A stretch of 64,000 nt of DNA from the NCBI GenBank assembly GCA_017861365.1, contig JAGFXR010000006.1, forward strand, positions 140,266-204,265, written 5' to 3'. Below the pieces are notes generated by a model that made no database searches, was not told where the DNA came from, and worked only from the letters and a program-made list of their open reading frames with translations. This DNA comes from Oscillospiraceae bacterium. GTDB lineage: Bacteria; Bacillota; Clostridia; Oscillospirales; Oscillospiraceae. A program made the position numbers and the translations under genes. Shown here in pieces: positions 36,401-44,409 of the stretch. The stretch's first letter is position 1. Every line of letters starts with the position of its first letter.

Positions 36401-39400
36401 AACTTACGCTGCCCGACAACACGGGAGGGCTGACCCGCACCGGATATGTATTTGCCGGGTGGAGCGACGGGAACGCCGTCTACCAGCCCGGAGCCGAATA
36501 CTCCATCGGCAACCGGCTGGATGACGTTACCTTCAGTGCTGTGTGGGAGGTGGCTTACACCGTCACCTACAGCGCCAGCGGAAGCAGCGGCGGCACGGTC
36601 CCGACGGATGACACATCATATACGCAGGGAGAAACGGTAACAATTTCCGAAAACAGCGGTGATCTGCTCCGTACAAACGCCCTGTTTGCCGGTTGGTGTG
36701 TTAATGGGCAGATTTATCATCCCGGAGATACCCTTACGATGGGAACGTCCGACGTGACGGCCACGGCGGTGTGGGCATCGCTGCCGACCACCGAATACGC
36801 CGTCACAGTACAGACCGACGGAAACGGAACGGCCAGCGCCAGCGCCGATACAGCCTGTGAGGGGGCTGAAATCACCCTGACCGCCACAGCAAATGACGGA
36901 TATTCCTTTGAGGAGTGGCAAGTCATCAGCCCCATAGACCTTGTCATTACCGATGACACCTTCACCATGCCGGATGAGGATGTGACCGTGGAAGCCATCT
37001 TTGCCGCAGATACAGCGGTCGCGGTCAGCGCGGAGCTCTCCTCCGACACCGGAAGCTTCGATATCTACGCTCCCGGCGACGTGACAACCACGATCACATG
37101 GAACTCGGCTACAAAGGTAACGGGGGTCTATAACGGCGGGGAGGCCCTCGCTTCCCCCGATTATTATGAAGTGAGCGGCGACACCCTGACTATTAAACAG
37201 GCATATCTGGAAACACAGGCCGAGGGCAGCGTCGTCCTGACCGTCAACTTTGACGCGGGCAGTGCCGCGACGCTGACCGTCACCATCGACGACACCACGC
37301 CGCCCGCCATCAGCCCCGCGACGGTCACCTACGACCTGAGCAACACGGGCGATGTATCGACCGCCATTACATGGAACAGCGCGGGCTCAATCTCAAACAT
37401 GACGTACAGCATAAGCTCGGAAACAACGCTGTATACGCTCGACTCAGGAGATTATTTGGTCTCCGATGATGTCCTGACGATATACGGCAGATTCTTTTCC
37501 GCGCTTTCGCTCACGGAGGGCGACACAGTTGACTTTGGCATCACCTTCAACACCGGCGACACCGCGGCCCTGACAGTGAATGTTGAGAATAACTATACGC
37601 CGTCAAGTGATGCGGCCCTGGATTACATCACGGTGAACGGTAGCAACTACACCTATACCGACACCTGTACGTGCAACGTAACCCTGCCCTACGGCACACA
37701 GGCCGGCAGCGCGGCGGCAACGGTTTACGTGCTGGCAAACGACGAGAAGGCGTCTGTAAGCGTCGTCCAGGCGGCCGCTCTGCCCGGCAGCGCCACAATT
37801 TCGGTGACCGCCGAGGACGGGACGACGGAACTGACCTATACGGTTGTCTTAACGCTGGACACCGCTCCGGGCGCTGCGCCGGTTATCGCAACAACCTCTC
37901 TGCCGAGCGGAACCGTGGGCACGACCTACAGCCAGACTCTCACGGCAACGGGCGACACGCCCATCACATGGAGCCTTGATAGCGGCGATCTGCCGGACGA
38001 CCTGAGTCTGGACACAAGCACCGGCGTTATTTCCGGCACACCCTCGGCAACGGGAACCTTTAGCTTCACGGTCGAGGCTACAAACAGCACGGGCAGCGAT
38101 ACGCAGGAGCTGAGCATCACTATCGGCGAGGCTTCCGCAGTAAACAGGACGCTCCTGAGCGTCACGGCGCCCACGGCCGTTACCGGCGTAGCCAACGGGA
38201 CTGCGAAAGCTGCCTCCGCGCTGGGCCTACCCTCCACAGTCACCCTCGTTACCGACAATGGTAACGTACAAGCGGACGTAACCTGGGACGTGGCCTCCAA
38301 CTCCTACAGCGCTTCCTCCAGCAGCGCGCAGACCTTCACGGTGAGCGGCGTGGTTACTCTGCCGGACGGCGTGGTCAATACCAATGGCGTTTCACTGAGT
38401 GTCAGCATCAGCGTGACTGTAAAGAAAGCCTCCTCCAGCGGTTCTTCCGGCGGTTCTTCCTCTGGAGGCTCCTCTTCCAGCAGTTCTTCTCAGGAAAGCT
38501 ACTCGGCAACAATGAGTGGCGACAGCTCCGGCAAGCTGACTGTTACGAAAGATACCGGAAGCGCGGCGGCCGCGCTTTCCGACGCGCAGGGGGAACTGAT
38601 CTCCGGCGGCAAATCCCTTGTGGTTACCATGCCGGAAATCGACGGCGTGACCGGCTATATGCTGGGTATCCCGGTGCCCAGCCTGTCCTCGGACAGCGGC
38701 GGCTCCCTGACTCTGGCTACAGACGCGGGCAGCGTCACACTTCCCTCCGATATGCTGACGGGAACCGACGCGGCCTCCGGGGACACGGCGCAAATGGAAC
38801 TTGACCTGGTCGATTCCTCCGAGCTTTCGGACGAGGCCAGAGCCACGATAGGCGACCGTCCGGTCGTATCGCTTACGCTTTATATCGACGGGAAGCAGAC
38901 CGACTGGAGCAATCCCGGCGCGCCGGTCACGGTGTCAATCCCCTATACGCCGTCGGATAACGAAGACTTAAACGCCATCGTCGTATGGTACGTTGACGGC
39001 GACGGCAATCTCAATTGCGTGCAGAGTGGGGTCTACGACCCCGAAACCGGCACGGTGACCTTCCAGACCACTCATTTCAGTCTTTACGCGGTAGGCTATA
39101 ACGGCGTAAGCTTCTCCGACGTTTCAGGGTGGTATGCCGACTATGTCGTTTACCTCGCCGCGCGGGGTATCGTAAGCGGCACCGCCGACGGGCAATTTGA
39201 CCCAGACGCGGCGATCACCAGGGCGCAGTTTGTAACGATCCTCGCCAGAATGTCCGGCAATGACCTGAGCGGCGACACGTCCCCGGCGTTCTCCGACGTA
39301 TCTGCCGGCGACTGGTACTTCACGGCGGTCCAGTGGGCAGCGGAAAATGGCATTGCCACTGGCTCGGACGGCAGATTCGATCCGGATGCCGGTATCACTC

Positions 39401-39648
39401 GCGAGCAAATGGCCGTCATGCTCTATCGCTACGCCGAATACAAAGGGACCGTATCAGACACCGAGGGCATGTCCGGGCGGGAGTTCTCTGACTTCGACAG
39501 CATCTCCGTCTGGGCGCAGACGTCAATTCAGTGGGCTGTCGGCAACGGCATCCTCTCCGGTAACAATGACGGCAGCTTCGCGCCCCGGGCGGATGCTACC
39601 CGGGCCCAGGCCGCGAAGGCGCTCACCCTGTTCCTGCAACAGGAATAA
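33490..39648 (+). CDS. Giant InlB-repeat surface protein with C-terminal SLH domains
   Basis: 2,052 residues. A signal peptide (about 1-32, ending near ANAA) is followed by about thirteen InlB/Listeria-Bacteroides-type repeats (residues ~33-1096), each with a YTVTYD start, a GW motif and an LYATW end. A divergent InlB-like repeat (~1099-1170) follows, then two CBM_X2-like domains (~1174-1375), a cadherin-like module (~1377-1460), a putative-Ig domain (~1463-1545) and a bacterial Ig-like domain (~1552-1635). A Ser/Gly linker, a ~200-residue domain and three SLH motifs (~1873-2052) complete it. The SLH motifs anchor to secondary cell-wall polymer, so this is a long stalk-like adhesin displayed on the cell surface. 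Its substrate is unknown. Confidence 0.93.
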   Translation: MRTIGKRAGSLLLCAALVFTMLPFGTIMANAAGGYSVTYDGAGAESGSVPVDGGVYEQGSTVTVLDNTGNLARPGYLFGGWMMEDTLYQPGDTFSMEGSTVLSTVWISVYTVTYDVNGGTVSAGGSLPTDTNEYPEGAAVTVQSGSSLSSSYEFNCWNTEADGSGTSYSSGETLTVGTENVTLYATYNAGPTVILITNTLTYNANGADSGTAPEGDPDSSSDSQATFTVSGNTGSLLKTDCQFAGWNTASDGTGTTYQKGETVTVSGEQTLYALWKQVYTVTYDANGGTLQSGADNTEDCAEASGICLPGYAGMIDAPSASYGFIGWNTVSNDSGTAYMPGDVITLSSNLTLYATWQYISGAYAITYDGNGNDGGSLPAISYVSSGTTVTVAAQGTLTRSDYQFEGWTDSDGLLYSQGAQVTVSKDLVLYARWLPTYTVTYAAPNSSLSVPTDSNAYVTGESATVLGTLGESAFIGSGVVLEKYLTGWSTEPNGGGSVYAPGDSFIITENTTLYAVYSSSPPVSLSLFHTVIYSSYGATSGTAPVDSNSYTTGDTVTVLGLGSLLGNGAFSGWQRGDGSGTIYSEGATLIFPEGVTTLVLFPKFTPTTSVTPSTRYCTVYYNSNGADAGSVPSDTTNYSVSATATVIGNTGGLVLSGYVFAGWSLSSDGSGTVYQSGDTITVTGNMYLYAVWESGTASHAVIQVENSETTATCYYNEAADVTVSEPNYAVVGSNYFSHWNTESDDTGTSYVPGDHFTMLTEDVTLYAIYDTEPVYFVSYDSGNSVSGQSNNVGCGYHAGDTVTAVYPGSLTGPDGMYFSGWNTESDGSGTTYQSGDTFVMDSSDITLYATWVKYNDRYTVTYNGDGYDFGTLPDSVTSYDGATITLPTLNLYQSSTSAVTFLKSEYILYGWYADGTLCKPGGTFTMPYYSVTVKAAWVPLTYPRTVNISYSGNGSTDGTAPAYSDLSPGTELTLPDNTGGLTRTGYVFAGWSDGNAVYQPGAEYSIGNRLDDVTFSAVWEVAYTVTYSASGSSGGTVPTDDTSYTQGETVTISENSGDLLRTNALFAGWCVNGQIYHPGDTLTMGTSDVTATAVWASLPTTEYAVTVQTDGNGTASASADTACEGAEITLTATANDGYSFEEWQVISPIDLVITDDTFTMPDEDVTVEAIFAADTAVAVSAELSSDTGSFDIYAPGDVTTTITWNSATKVTGVYNGGEALASPDYYEVSGDTLTIKQAYLETQAEGSVVLTVNFDAGSAATLTVTIDDTTPPAISPATVTYDLSNTGDVSTAITWNSAGSISNMTYSISSETTLYTLDSGDYLVSDDVLTIYGRFFSALSLTEGDTVDFGITFNTGDTAALTVNVENNYTPSSDAALDYITVNGSNYTYTDTCTCNVTLPYGTQAGSAAATVYVLANDEKASVSVVQAAALPGSATISVTAEDGTTELTYTVVLTLDTAPGAAPVIATTSLPSGTVGTTYSQTLTATGDTPITWSLDSGDLPDDLSLDTSTGVISGTPSATGTFSFTVEATNSTGSDTQELSITIGEASAVNRTLLSVTAPTAVTGVANGTAKAASALGLPSTVTLVTDNGNVQADVTWDVASNSYSASSSSAQTFTVSGVVTLPDGVVNTNGVSLSVSISVTVKKASSSGSSGGSSSGGSSSSSSSQESYSATMSGDSSGKLTVTKDTGSAAAALSDAQGELISGGKSLVVTMPEIDGVTGYMLGIPVPSLSSDSGGSLTLATDAGSVTLPSDMLTGTDAASGDTAQMELDLVDSSELSDEARATIGDRPVVSLTLYIDGKQTDWSNPGAPVTVSIPYTPSDNEDLNAIVVWYVDGDGNLNCVQSGVYDPETGTVTFQTTHFSLYAVGYNGVSFSDVSGWYADYVVYLAARGIVSGTADGQFDPDAAITRAQFVTILARMSGNDLSGDTSPAFSDVSAGDWYFTAVQWAAENGIATGSDGRFDPDAGITREQMAVMLYRYAEYKGTVSDTEGMSGREFSDFDSISVWAQTSIQWAVGNGILSGNNDGSFAPRADATRAQAAKALTLFLQQE

Positions 39649-39663
39649 GGTAGGTATCATCAA

Positions 39664-39712
39664 AAAGGGGGGATATGTTCCAATTTTTACTGGAACAATA
39701 TCCCCTTCTTTT
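39664..39712 (+). terminator. Terminator of the surface-protein gene
   Basis: An imperfect stem AAGGGGGGATATGTTCCA with TGGAACAATATCCCCTT, loop ATTTTTAC, then CTTTT. It starts 16 nt after the stop codon. Confidence 0.7.
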
Positions 39713-39757
39713 ATGAGCAGTGAAGACCATATTAGGAAACCGGAACGGCAGCGGCCA

Positions 39758-40426
39758 TCATTTGCGTGTCTCCTCTTCCAGCCACAGCTGCGCGGCCCGC
39801 TTTCCCGTCTCCATATCCCGGCTGATGAGAGAGTAGAGCAGATCGTTGGTCAGCCCCTGCAAAAAGACGGACATGGGCGTAACCACCAGAAACCGCTGGC
39901 GGAGCAGCAGGTTCAACCGCTCCAGCTCACTCTCGTTGCCGAGAATGCCGCTGACTGTTCGGTACAGATCCCGCAGATGGACAATATCCAGCGTGTTCTG
40001 CAACAGTTCCTTCTGTTCCTGCCGATAGTTCCCGGCGGCGTATTCCAGATAGTCCCCCGCCAAAGCGACGCAGTACAGGTTCTGCCTTGTGACGCGCTCC
40101 TGAAACGGAAGCGGGTGTTCGGAGATATATGCTCGAGCCTTTTCATACAGCGGATGCCCGGCGCAGTCTGGCTTGCCGTTCATGGTTTCCCGGCACAGCC
40201 GCCGCAGCTCGGCGGAAGTGGCGAAACCATCCTCCGCCGCTGAGTGAACAAGTGTGGCGTTGGCCCCCTCCAGCATCAGGGAAATGTACTCGTCTATCAG
40301 ATAGGCTTGTTTGCCCAGCCTGCACCGAATGCCTGCCGCGAATTCGAAAAGCTCTGTGAATGACCGATTCAGATGCGCCGTTTCGGCCCTGCCGAAAATG
40401 TCCTCGTAATCGTAAAATATGTTCAT
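39758..40426 (-). CDS. Hypothetical helical protein
   Basis: 222 residues, rich in Leu, Glu and Tyr, predicted mostly alpha-helical. No signal peptide, membrane helix or catalytic motif was seen. Not recognised. It is convergent with the surface-protein gene and divergent from the sigma-like gene of the inner recombinase module. It begins with ATG 40426; upstream GGGAGGAC is a plausible RBS. Confidence 0.6.
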   Translation of the reverse strand: MNIFYDYEDIFGRAETAHLNRSFTELFEFAAGIRCRLGKQAYLIDEYISLMLEGANATLVHSAAEDGFATSAELRRLCRETMNGKPDCAGHPLYEKARAYISEHPLPFQERVTRQNLYCVALAGDYLEYAAGNYRQEQKELLQNTLDIVHLRDLYRTVSGILGNESELERLNLLLRQRFLVVTPMSVFLQGLTNDLLYSLISRDMETGKRAAQLWLEEETRK

Positions 40427-40809
40427 TGTGAGTCCTCCCGACCTTTCTTTTTTGGTCAGGAGCTTTCCGTATTAAAAGGCGCATACAAAGGTGGGGCAAT
40501 GACTTGCCCTGACCCCAGGCATGCACCATGGTTTCTTCTTGCTCATCGGCGGAAAAACAGATATAATAAATCTGTCATGGCACCGCTTATGGTTGCGCAG
40601 GGGTGGTAGCTTCACCTTTTCACAGGGCTCGGTGTGTTCACAGCACACCGGCCTGCCATGGCGCTTTTCTTTTCAGAAAACTCCCGTTTGTGGTATTGAA
40701 GCTCTGCCGGGAGAAATTGTCAAGAGATATATTCTGTGAAGCTGGAACCTTTACGCTTTTCATCGGCTATGGTATAATTTTCAAAACAAGTTGGAAAGGC
40801 GGTGCGCGC
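40427..40809. other. Intergenic region before the inner recombinase module
   Basis: 383 bp. It holds a hairpin CGGTGTG-TTCACAG-CACACCG at 40630-40650 and promoters for divergent genes. A left junction of the inner element may lie here, but I could not identify its exact site. Confidence 0.4.
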
Positions 40810-41631
40810 ATGAAGAAGAAAAAGACGCTGCTGGAGCTTGGCCGGGTGCCCACGCTGGAGGAACTCCGCGCGTTTTTCTGTGAAAATGATTTTTCCGCCG
40901 CCGCGTATATGGATATGGACTATGACAAGCTGGACGCCGGTACCGTGGAGACGCTGGAGCACATCAAAGGCCTCATGGACGAGCAGTGGGAGCCGCTCTC
41001 TCGACAAATGGGCCTGAAAGCGGATTCCACGAATTACGGCAAGGACAATCCCCTCATTGCCATGCGGGACAGCATGGCAAATCTCGTGGCGGGCGGCGTG
41101 CTGAAGCTGCTGACGGAACATCCGGAACGGGCGGCGGATATTCTCGTACATTTTGCGGACGATCCCAATATTGAGCAGAACGCCGACTCCTTTCTGCATA
41201 ACGCGGTGGAGATGACGATGCAGACGATGAGCTATGCGGAGACGGCGGAAATTGTTCGCGAGCTGCCGGCCTATGAGGATTTTGATCACAGTCGGTTCCA
41301 GAACTATCGCGGCATGGATTTCGACCGGAAATGGAACCACTCCCGTGCCAAAGCAAAAATCGAGTCTCTGAACGCCTTACAGGAGAGAGACGATGGAGAG
41401 GGAGATTATCCTGTGCCAGATTTTTCGGCGGACGTAGAGGGTGAGGCACTGGCCGGAATTCTGGCGAAAGATTTCTGGGACAGCATTACCGAAGAGGACC
41501 GGACGCTGCTCAGGCTTAAAATGGCAGGGAAAACTCAGCAGGAAATCGCGGATATCCTGGGCTATCAGACGCAAGGCGCGGTCAGCAAGCGTCTGGCAAG
41601 GATGAAGGACCTGTTTGAAAAATGTGGATAA
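40810..41631 (+). CDS. Sigma-70 region-4-like DNA-binding protein of the mobile module
   Basis: 273 residues from ATG 40810; a longer in-frame start lacks support. The C-terminal ~60 residues form a sigma region-4-like helix-turn-helix (EEDRTLLRLKMAGKTQQEIA, then ILGYQTQGAVSKRLARMKDL). The N-terminal 200 residues are helical and acidic and not recognised. Such proteins often open Clostridial integrative modules, preceding a RecA-like ATPase gene exactly as here. Likely a transcriptional regulator of the element rather than a housekeeping sigma factor. Confidence 0.72.
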   Translation: MKKKKTLLELGRVPTLEELRAFFCENDFSAAAYMDMDYDKLDAGTVETLEHIKGLMDEQWEPLSRQMGLKADSTNYGKDNPLIAMRDSMANLVAGGVLKLLTEHPERAADILVHFADDPNIEQNADSFLHNAVEMTMQTMSYAETAEIVRELPAYEDFDHSRFQNYRGMDFDRKWNHSRAKAKIESLNALQERDDGEGDYPVPDFSADVEGEALAGILAKDFWDSITEEDRTLLRLKMAGKTQQEIADILGYQTQGAVSKRLARMKDLFEKCG

Positions 41632-41684
41632 TTTTTTTCATAAGCATGGAATAATCTGACTCTCTCGTGTCGTTGTACAGTAGA

Positions 41685-41734
41685 GGGAAAAGGAAGCCCC
41701 GGCCGTCTTCGGATGGCCGGGGCTTCCTTTTCCC
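41685..41734 (+). promoter_or_regulatory. 20-bp perfect hairpin upstream of the RecA-like ATPase gene
   Basis: Arms 41685-41704 and 41715-41734 are perfectly complementary, with a 10-nt loop. It lies 25 nt before the start codon and just upstream of AAGGAGG, with no T-tract after it. It could be an mRNA stabiliser, a regulatory leader or a recombination site. Confidence 0.6.
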
Positions 41735-41759
41735 GAAACAACACAAAGGAGGCAGAACT

Positions 41760-42728
41760 ATGAAACAGCAATTGCGGCTCATATCCATGAGCGATATCCA
41801 GGCGGAGGCGGTGAGATGGCTTTGGTATCCGTATCTTCCGCGAGGAAAAATTTCAATTGTGCAGGGCGATCCCGGCGAGGGCAAAACGACCCTCGTACTG
41901 GCGCTGACGGCCCTGCTCACGAACGGCCAACCGCTGCCGGAAAGCGATATACCCGTGCCGCCCATGAACGTCATCTACCAGACGGCGGAGGACGGGCTGG
42001 CCGATACGATCAAGCCGCGCCTGACGGCGATGGGCGCGGACTGCTCACGGGTGCTGGTGATCGACGAGAGCAGAAAGGAGCTGACCCTGCGGGATGAGCG
42101 TCTGGAGGAGGCTGTTCTGGAAACCGGCGCGGGATTAATTGTGCTCGACCCGCTGCAGGCATACCTCGGCGACGGGGTGGACATGCACCGGGCGAACGAG
42201 GTGCGGCCCGTCTTCAAAAAGCTGTGCGCCATGGCGGAGCGGACCGGCTGCGCGGTGGTACTCATCGGGCACATGAACAAAATGCAGGGAGCCAAGTCCT
42301 CATACCGGGGGCTTGGCTCCATCGATTTCCGAGCGGCGGCGCGAAGCATTCTGCTGGTGGGGCGCTCCAAGGAGAACCCTGATCTCCGTATTATTGCTCA
42401 CGACAAGAGTAGCCTGGCCCCTGAGGGACCGTCGATTGCCTTTGAACTAAACCCGGAAACGGGCTTCCAGTGGAAGGGCTGCTGTGACATCACGGCGGAT
42501 GAGCTGCTTTCCGGCGCCGGCTGCGTACAGACCAAAACCACGCTGATGGAGGATGAATTGAAGGAATTGCTGCGGGACAGTCTCGTTTCCGCGGAGGACA
42601 TTCAGAAGCGGGCGGATGAAATAGGCGTTTCCCAGCGTACGCTGATGACCGCGAAGAAAAACCTCGGCGTTCTGTCCGAGCGGCAGTGCGGGCGCTGGCT
42701 CTGGCGGCTACCGGAGTTAAGGATGTAA
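41760..42728 (+). CDS. RecA/RepA-like AAA ATPase (AAA_25) of the mobile module
   Basis: 322 residues from ATG 41760 with AAGGAGG 7 nt upstream. Walker A is QGDPGEGKTTLVLAL (about residues 35-49), Walker B-like GLIVLDPLQAYLG near 130, and VVLIGHMNK is the sensor region. It belongs to the RepA/DnaB-like hexameric helicase group found in plasmids and integrative elements. The C-terminal ~60 residues look like a winged helix (AEDIQKRADEIGVSQRTLMT). It likely assists replication or maintenance of the excised element. Confidence 0.82.
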   Translation: MKQQLRLISMSDIQAEAVRWLWYPYLPRGKISIVQGDPGEGKTTLVLALTALLTNGQPLPESDIPVPPMNVIYQTAEDGLADTIKPRLTAMGADCSRVLVIDESRKELTLRDERLEEAVLETGAGLIVLDPLQAYLGDGVDMHRANEVRPVFKKLCAMAERTGCAVVLIGHMNKMQGAKSSYRGLGSIDFRAAARSILLVGRSKENPDLRIIAHDKSSLAPEGPSIAFELNPETGFQWKGCCDITADELLSGAGCVQTKTTLMEDELKELLRDSLVSAEDIQKRADEIGVSQRTLMTAKKNLGVLSERQCGRWLWRLPELRM

Positions 42729-43357
42729 GAATGTAAAGGTCTTAGGACATTGCAGCCTTGCATTCTTCTCTTTCTGGAGATAAGCCCCCTCCGTGCAAAG
42801 GCTGAAATTCAGAAAGAAAGTATACCCTGTTGGCTCAGGTTTGGTGGAATGCGGTGCGCAGCGAGAAAAAGTATACCTTGTTGGCACAAACGGCGTGTGG
42901 CCACGAAACAGCCGCTCCGGAAGTCCGCCGACACTCACCACGGCCAACCAGAGCACTCCTCCCGCAAAGCGCCCGCGTTGCCCCACGTCCGCCCCTGTGT
43001 CCGCTTTTCCAGGCGGGGTGGCACCCCGTACCACTCCCGAGCGCAAAACGCGCTGTGCCGCGGGTGTGCACTGATTCCGCGGGAGAGCGGACAAGCGCCC
43101 GGAACAGTTAAAATCGACCGCGAACCACGTGTGTGAAAAGGATAGCAGGATAAAGTCAGGTGACCGCGCGCGGCCCCCTGACGGCCACAACGCCCCGCAG
43201 TACGGGGCGTGGAGCGGATTTTCGAGGGTGCTGTAATGCGGGTAAGAGCACAGGGAGCGACCCCGCCTGAGACGTCCAAAGTGAAAAACATCCCGCCGTT
43301 CGGAGCTTTGTAGGGAGCTCCCGGATGGCGATCAACAAAAAAAGGAGTGAAATTCAG
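42729..43357. other. GC-rich region without a clear gene; candidate oriT or control region
   Basis: 629 bp with several overlapping open frames on both strands but no RBS-supported gene. It contains an 18-nt near-perfect direct repeat (42817-42834 and 42868-42885), a hairpin ACGCCCCG/CGGGGCGT at 43190-43210, and lies immediately before two ribbon-helix-helix genes. Such a layout would fit an origin of transfer or operator region. Confidence 0.45.
42817..42885. repeat. Direct repeat pair (17 of 18 nt identical)
   Basis: AAAGTATACCCTGTTGGC at 42817-42834 recurs at 42868-42885 with one change (CCC to CCT). The start-to-start distance is 51 nt, about five helical turns, as for paired protein-binding sites. 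Confidence 0.6.
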
Positions 43358-43804
43358 ATGACACAGAGCAAAAAAGAAAAGATCGGCATCCACATGAATC
43401 CCGATCTGGTGAAACGGATTGACGCTGAGTATCCCCTGTACGGCTGCGCCAGCCGAAGCGATTTTATGAGCCAGGCGGCGGAGTTTTATCTCGGCTTTCT
43501 TCACAGTCAGGAGGATACGGCGTATATGAGTAAAACAACGCTCACCTTTCTGGAGAGCCAAGTGTCCAGGCTGGACGCCAAAATCTGCCGCCAGCTGTTC
43601 CGGATGTGTGTCGAGCTTTCCATGGTGGCCCATGTCACCGCGTGCCAGATCAAGGGCGTCACCGAGGAGACGCTAAAGGATCTCAGAAAACGGTGCGTAA
43701 AGGATGTGAAGCAGACGATTGGTAACATCCGGTACGACAAGATTTATGCGTTTCAAAACGACGAGGTATGGATGGAGGAGGATGACCATGATCCGGGAAA
43801 CTGA
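43358..43804 (+). CDS. Ribbon-helix-helix protein 1 of the mobile module
   Basis: 148 residues from ATG 43358 with AAGGAG upstream. The N-terminal ~45 residues fit a ribbon-helix-helix (GIHMNPDLVKRIDAEYPLYG, SRSDFMSQAAEFYLGF). The rest is helical, with a possible dimerisation region. Homologous in layout to the next gene, with which it overlaps by 17 nt. Likely a DNA-binding accessory for the element (regulation or relaxosome). Confidence 0.75.
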   Translation: MTQSKKEKIGIHMNPDLVKRIDAEYPLYGCASRSDFMSQAAEFYLGFLHSQEDTAYMSKTTLTFLESQVSRLDAKICRQLFRMCVELSMVAHVTACQIKGVTEETLKDLRKRCVKDVKQTIGNIRYDKIYAFQNDEVWMEEDDHDPGN

Positions 43805-44231
43805 GAAAATCACCGTTTCGCTGCCGAGGGAAACACTGCGGCTGGCCGATGAGCAGTATGCGGCCTTCGGATTTCCCAACCGCTCCGAATTTATTGACGC
43901 CGCGATCCGGGAGTACGTCAGCCGGGATCTGCTGCGGAAATTCAGCGGCGAGCTGGCCGAGATATACGGCAGACTGGAGCGCACCGAGCTTCGGCAATTG
44001 GAGGAACATCTGTCGAAGCTGTCCTATAAAACGGCAGTTGAGCTGGCGCAGATCAATCTGCTGCTGGCATCCATTCTGGAGGTTCCAGACGCCGATACCC
44101 AAAAGCTCCGTGGCAGGGCGGTAAAGCTGGTCAACCAGAGCCGGGGCTACGTGCCGCTGAAGGACGCACTTCGCAACAGGATGGAGATCGGCTATCTGGA
44201 GGGGCCGGAGGATGATTATGAACAAGAATGA
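43788..44231 (+). CDS. Ribbon-helix-helix protein 2 of the mobile module
   Basis: 147 residues from ATG 43788; the GGAGGAGG 6 nt upstream excludes the ATG at 43782. CopG/ribbon-helix-helix N-terminus KITVSLPRETLRLADEQYAA and NRSEFIDAAIREYV, then a helical body. A divergent tandem paralogue of the preceding protein. The pair could form hetero-oligomers on the repeats at 42817-42885 (inference). Confidence 0.75.
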   Translation: MIRETEKITVSLPRETLRLADEQYAAFGFPNRSEFIDAAIREYVSRDLLRKFSGELAEIYGRLERTELRQLEEHLSKLSYKTAVELAQINLLLASILEVPDADTQKLRGRAVKLVNQSRGYVPLKDALRNRMEIGYLEGPEDDYEQE

Positions 44232-44409
44232 TGATTTTATGGACAGAGAACAAAAGATCGCGCGGCATTATCTCGAAACCGGCGTTTTAGGCGCTTATGA
44301 AACAGCAGCGGTCGTACCGGTTTGCCTCAACAGAAGGAGGTTAAATTTAAAATGGCAAATCAGAAATACAGCATTCTTTACGGCAGGCTCAGTCAGGAGG
44401 ACGAGCTAA
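44218..44409 (+). CDS. Possible small protein overlapping the recombinase start
   Basis: A 63-residue frame from ATG 44218 with GGAGG 6 nt upstream. The N-terminal 35 residues are acidic and helical; the remainder lies antiphase inside the recombinase gene. It may be a translational coupling leader for the recombinase. Weak support. Confidence 0.35.
   Translation: MNKNDDFMDREQKIARHYLETGVLGAYETAAVVPVCLNRRRLNLKWQIRNTAFFTAGSVRRTS

Noticed and set aside
33715..36640. Tandem DNA repeats in the giant surface-protein gene as a possible CRISPR or satellite array
   Set aside because: The repetition is at the protein level (InlB-like domains), diverged in DNA and without regular spacers.
42717..43633. 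Several overlapping long frames on both strands in the GC-rich gap
   Set aside because: High GC makes long open frames common. None has an RBS-supported start, and they contradict each other and the ribbon-helix-helix gene.
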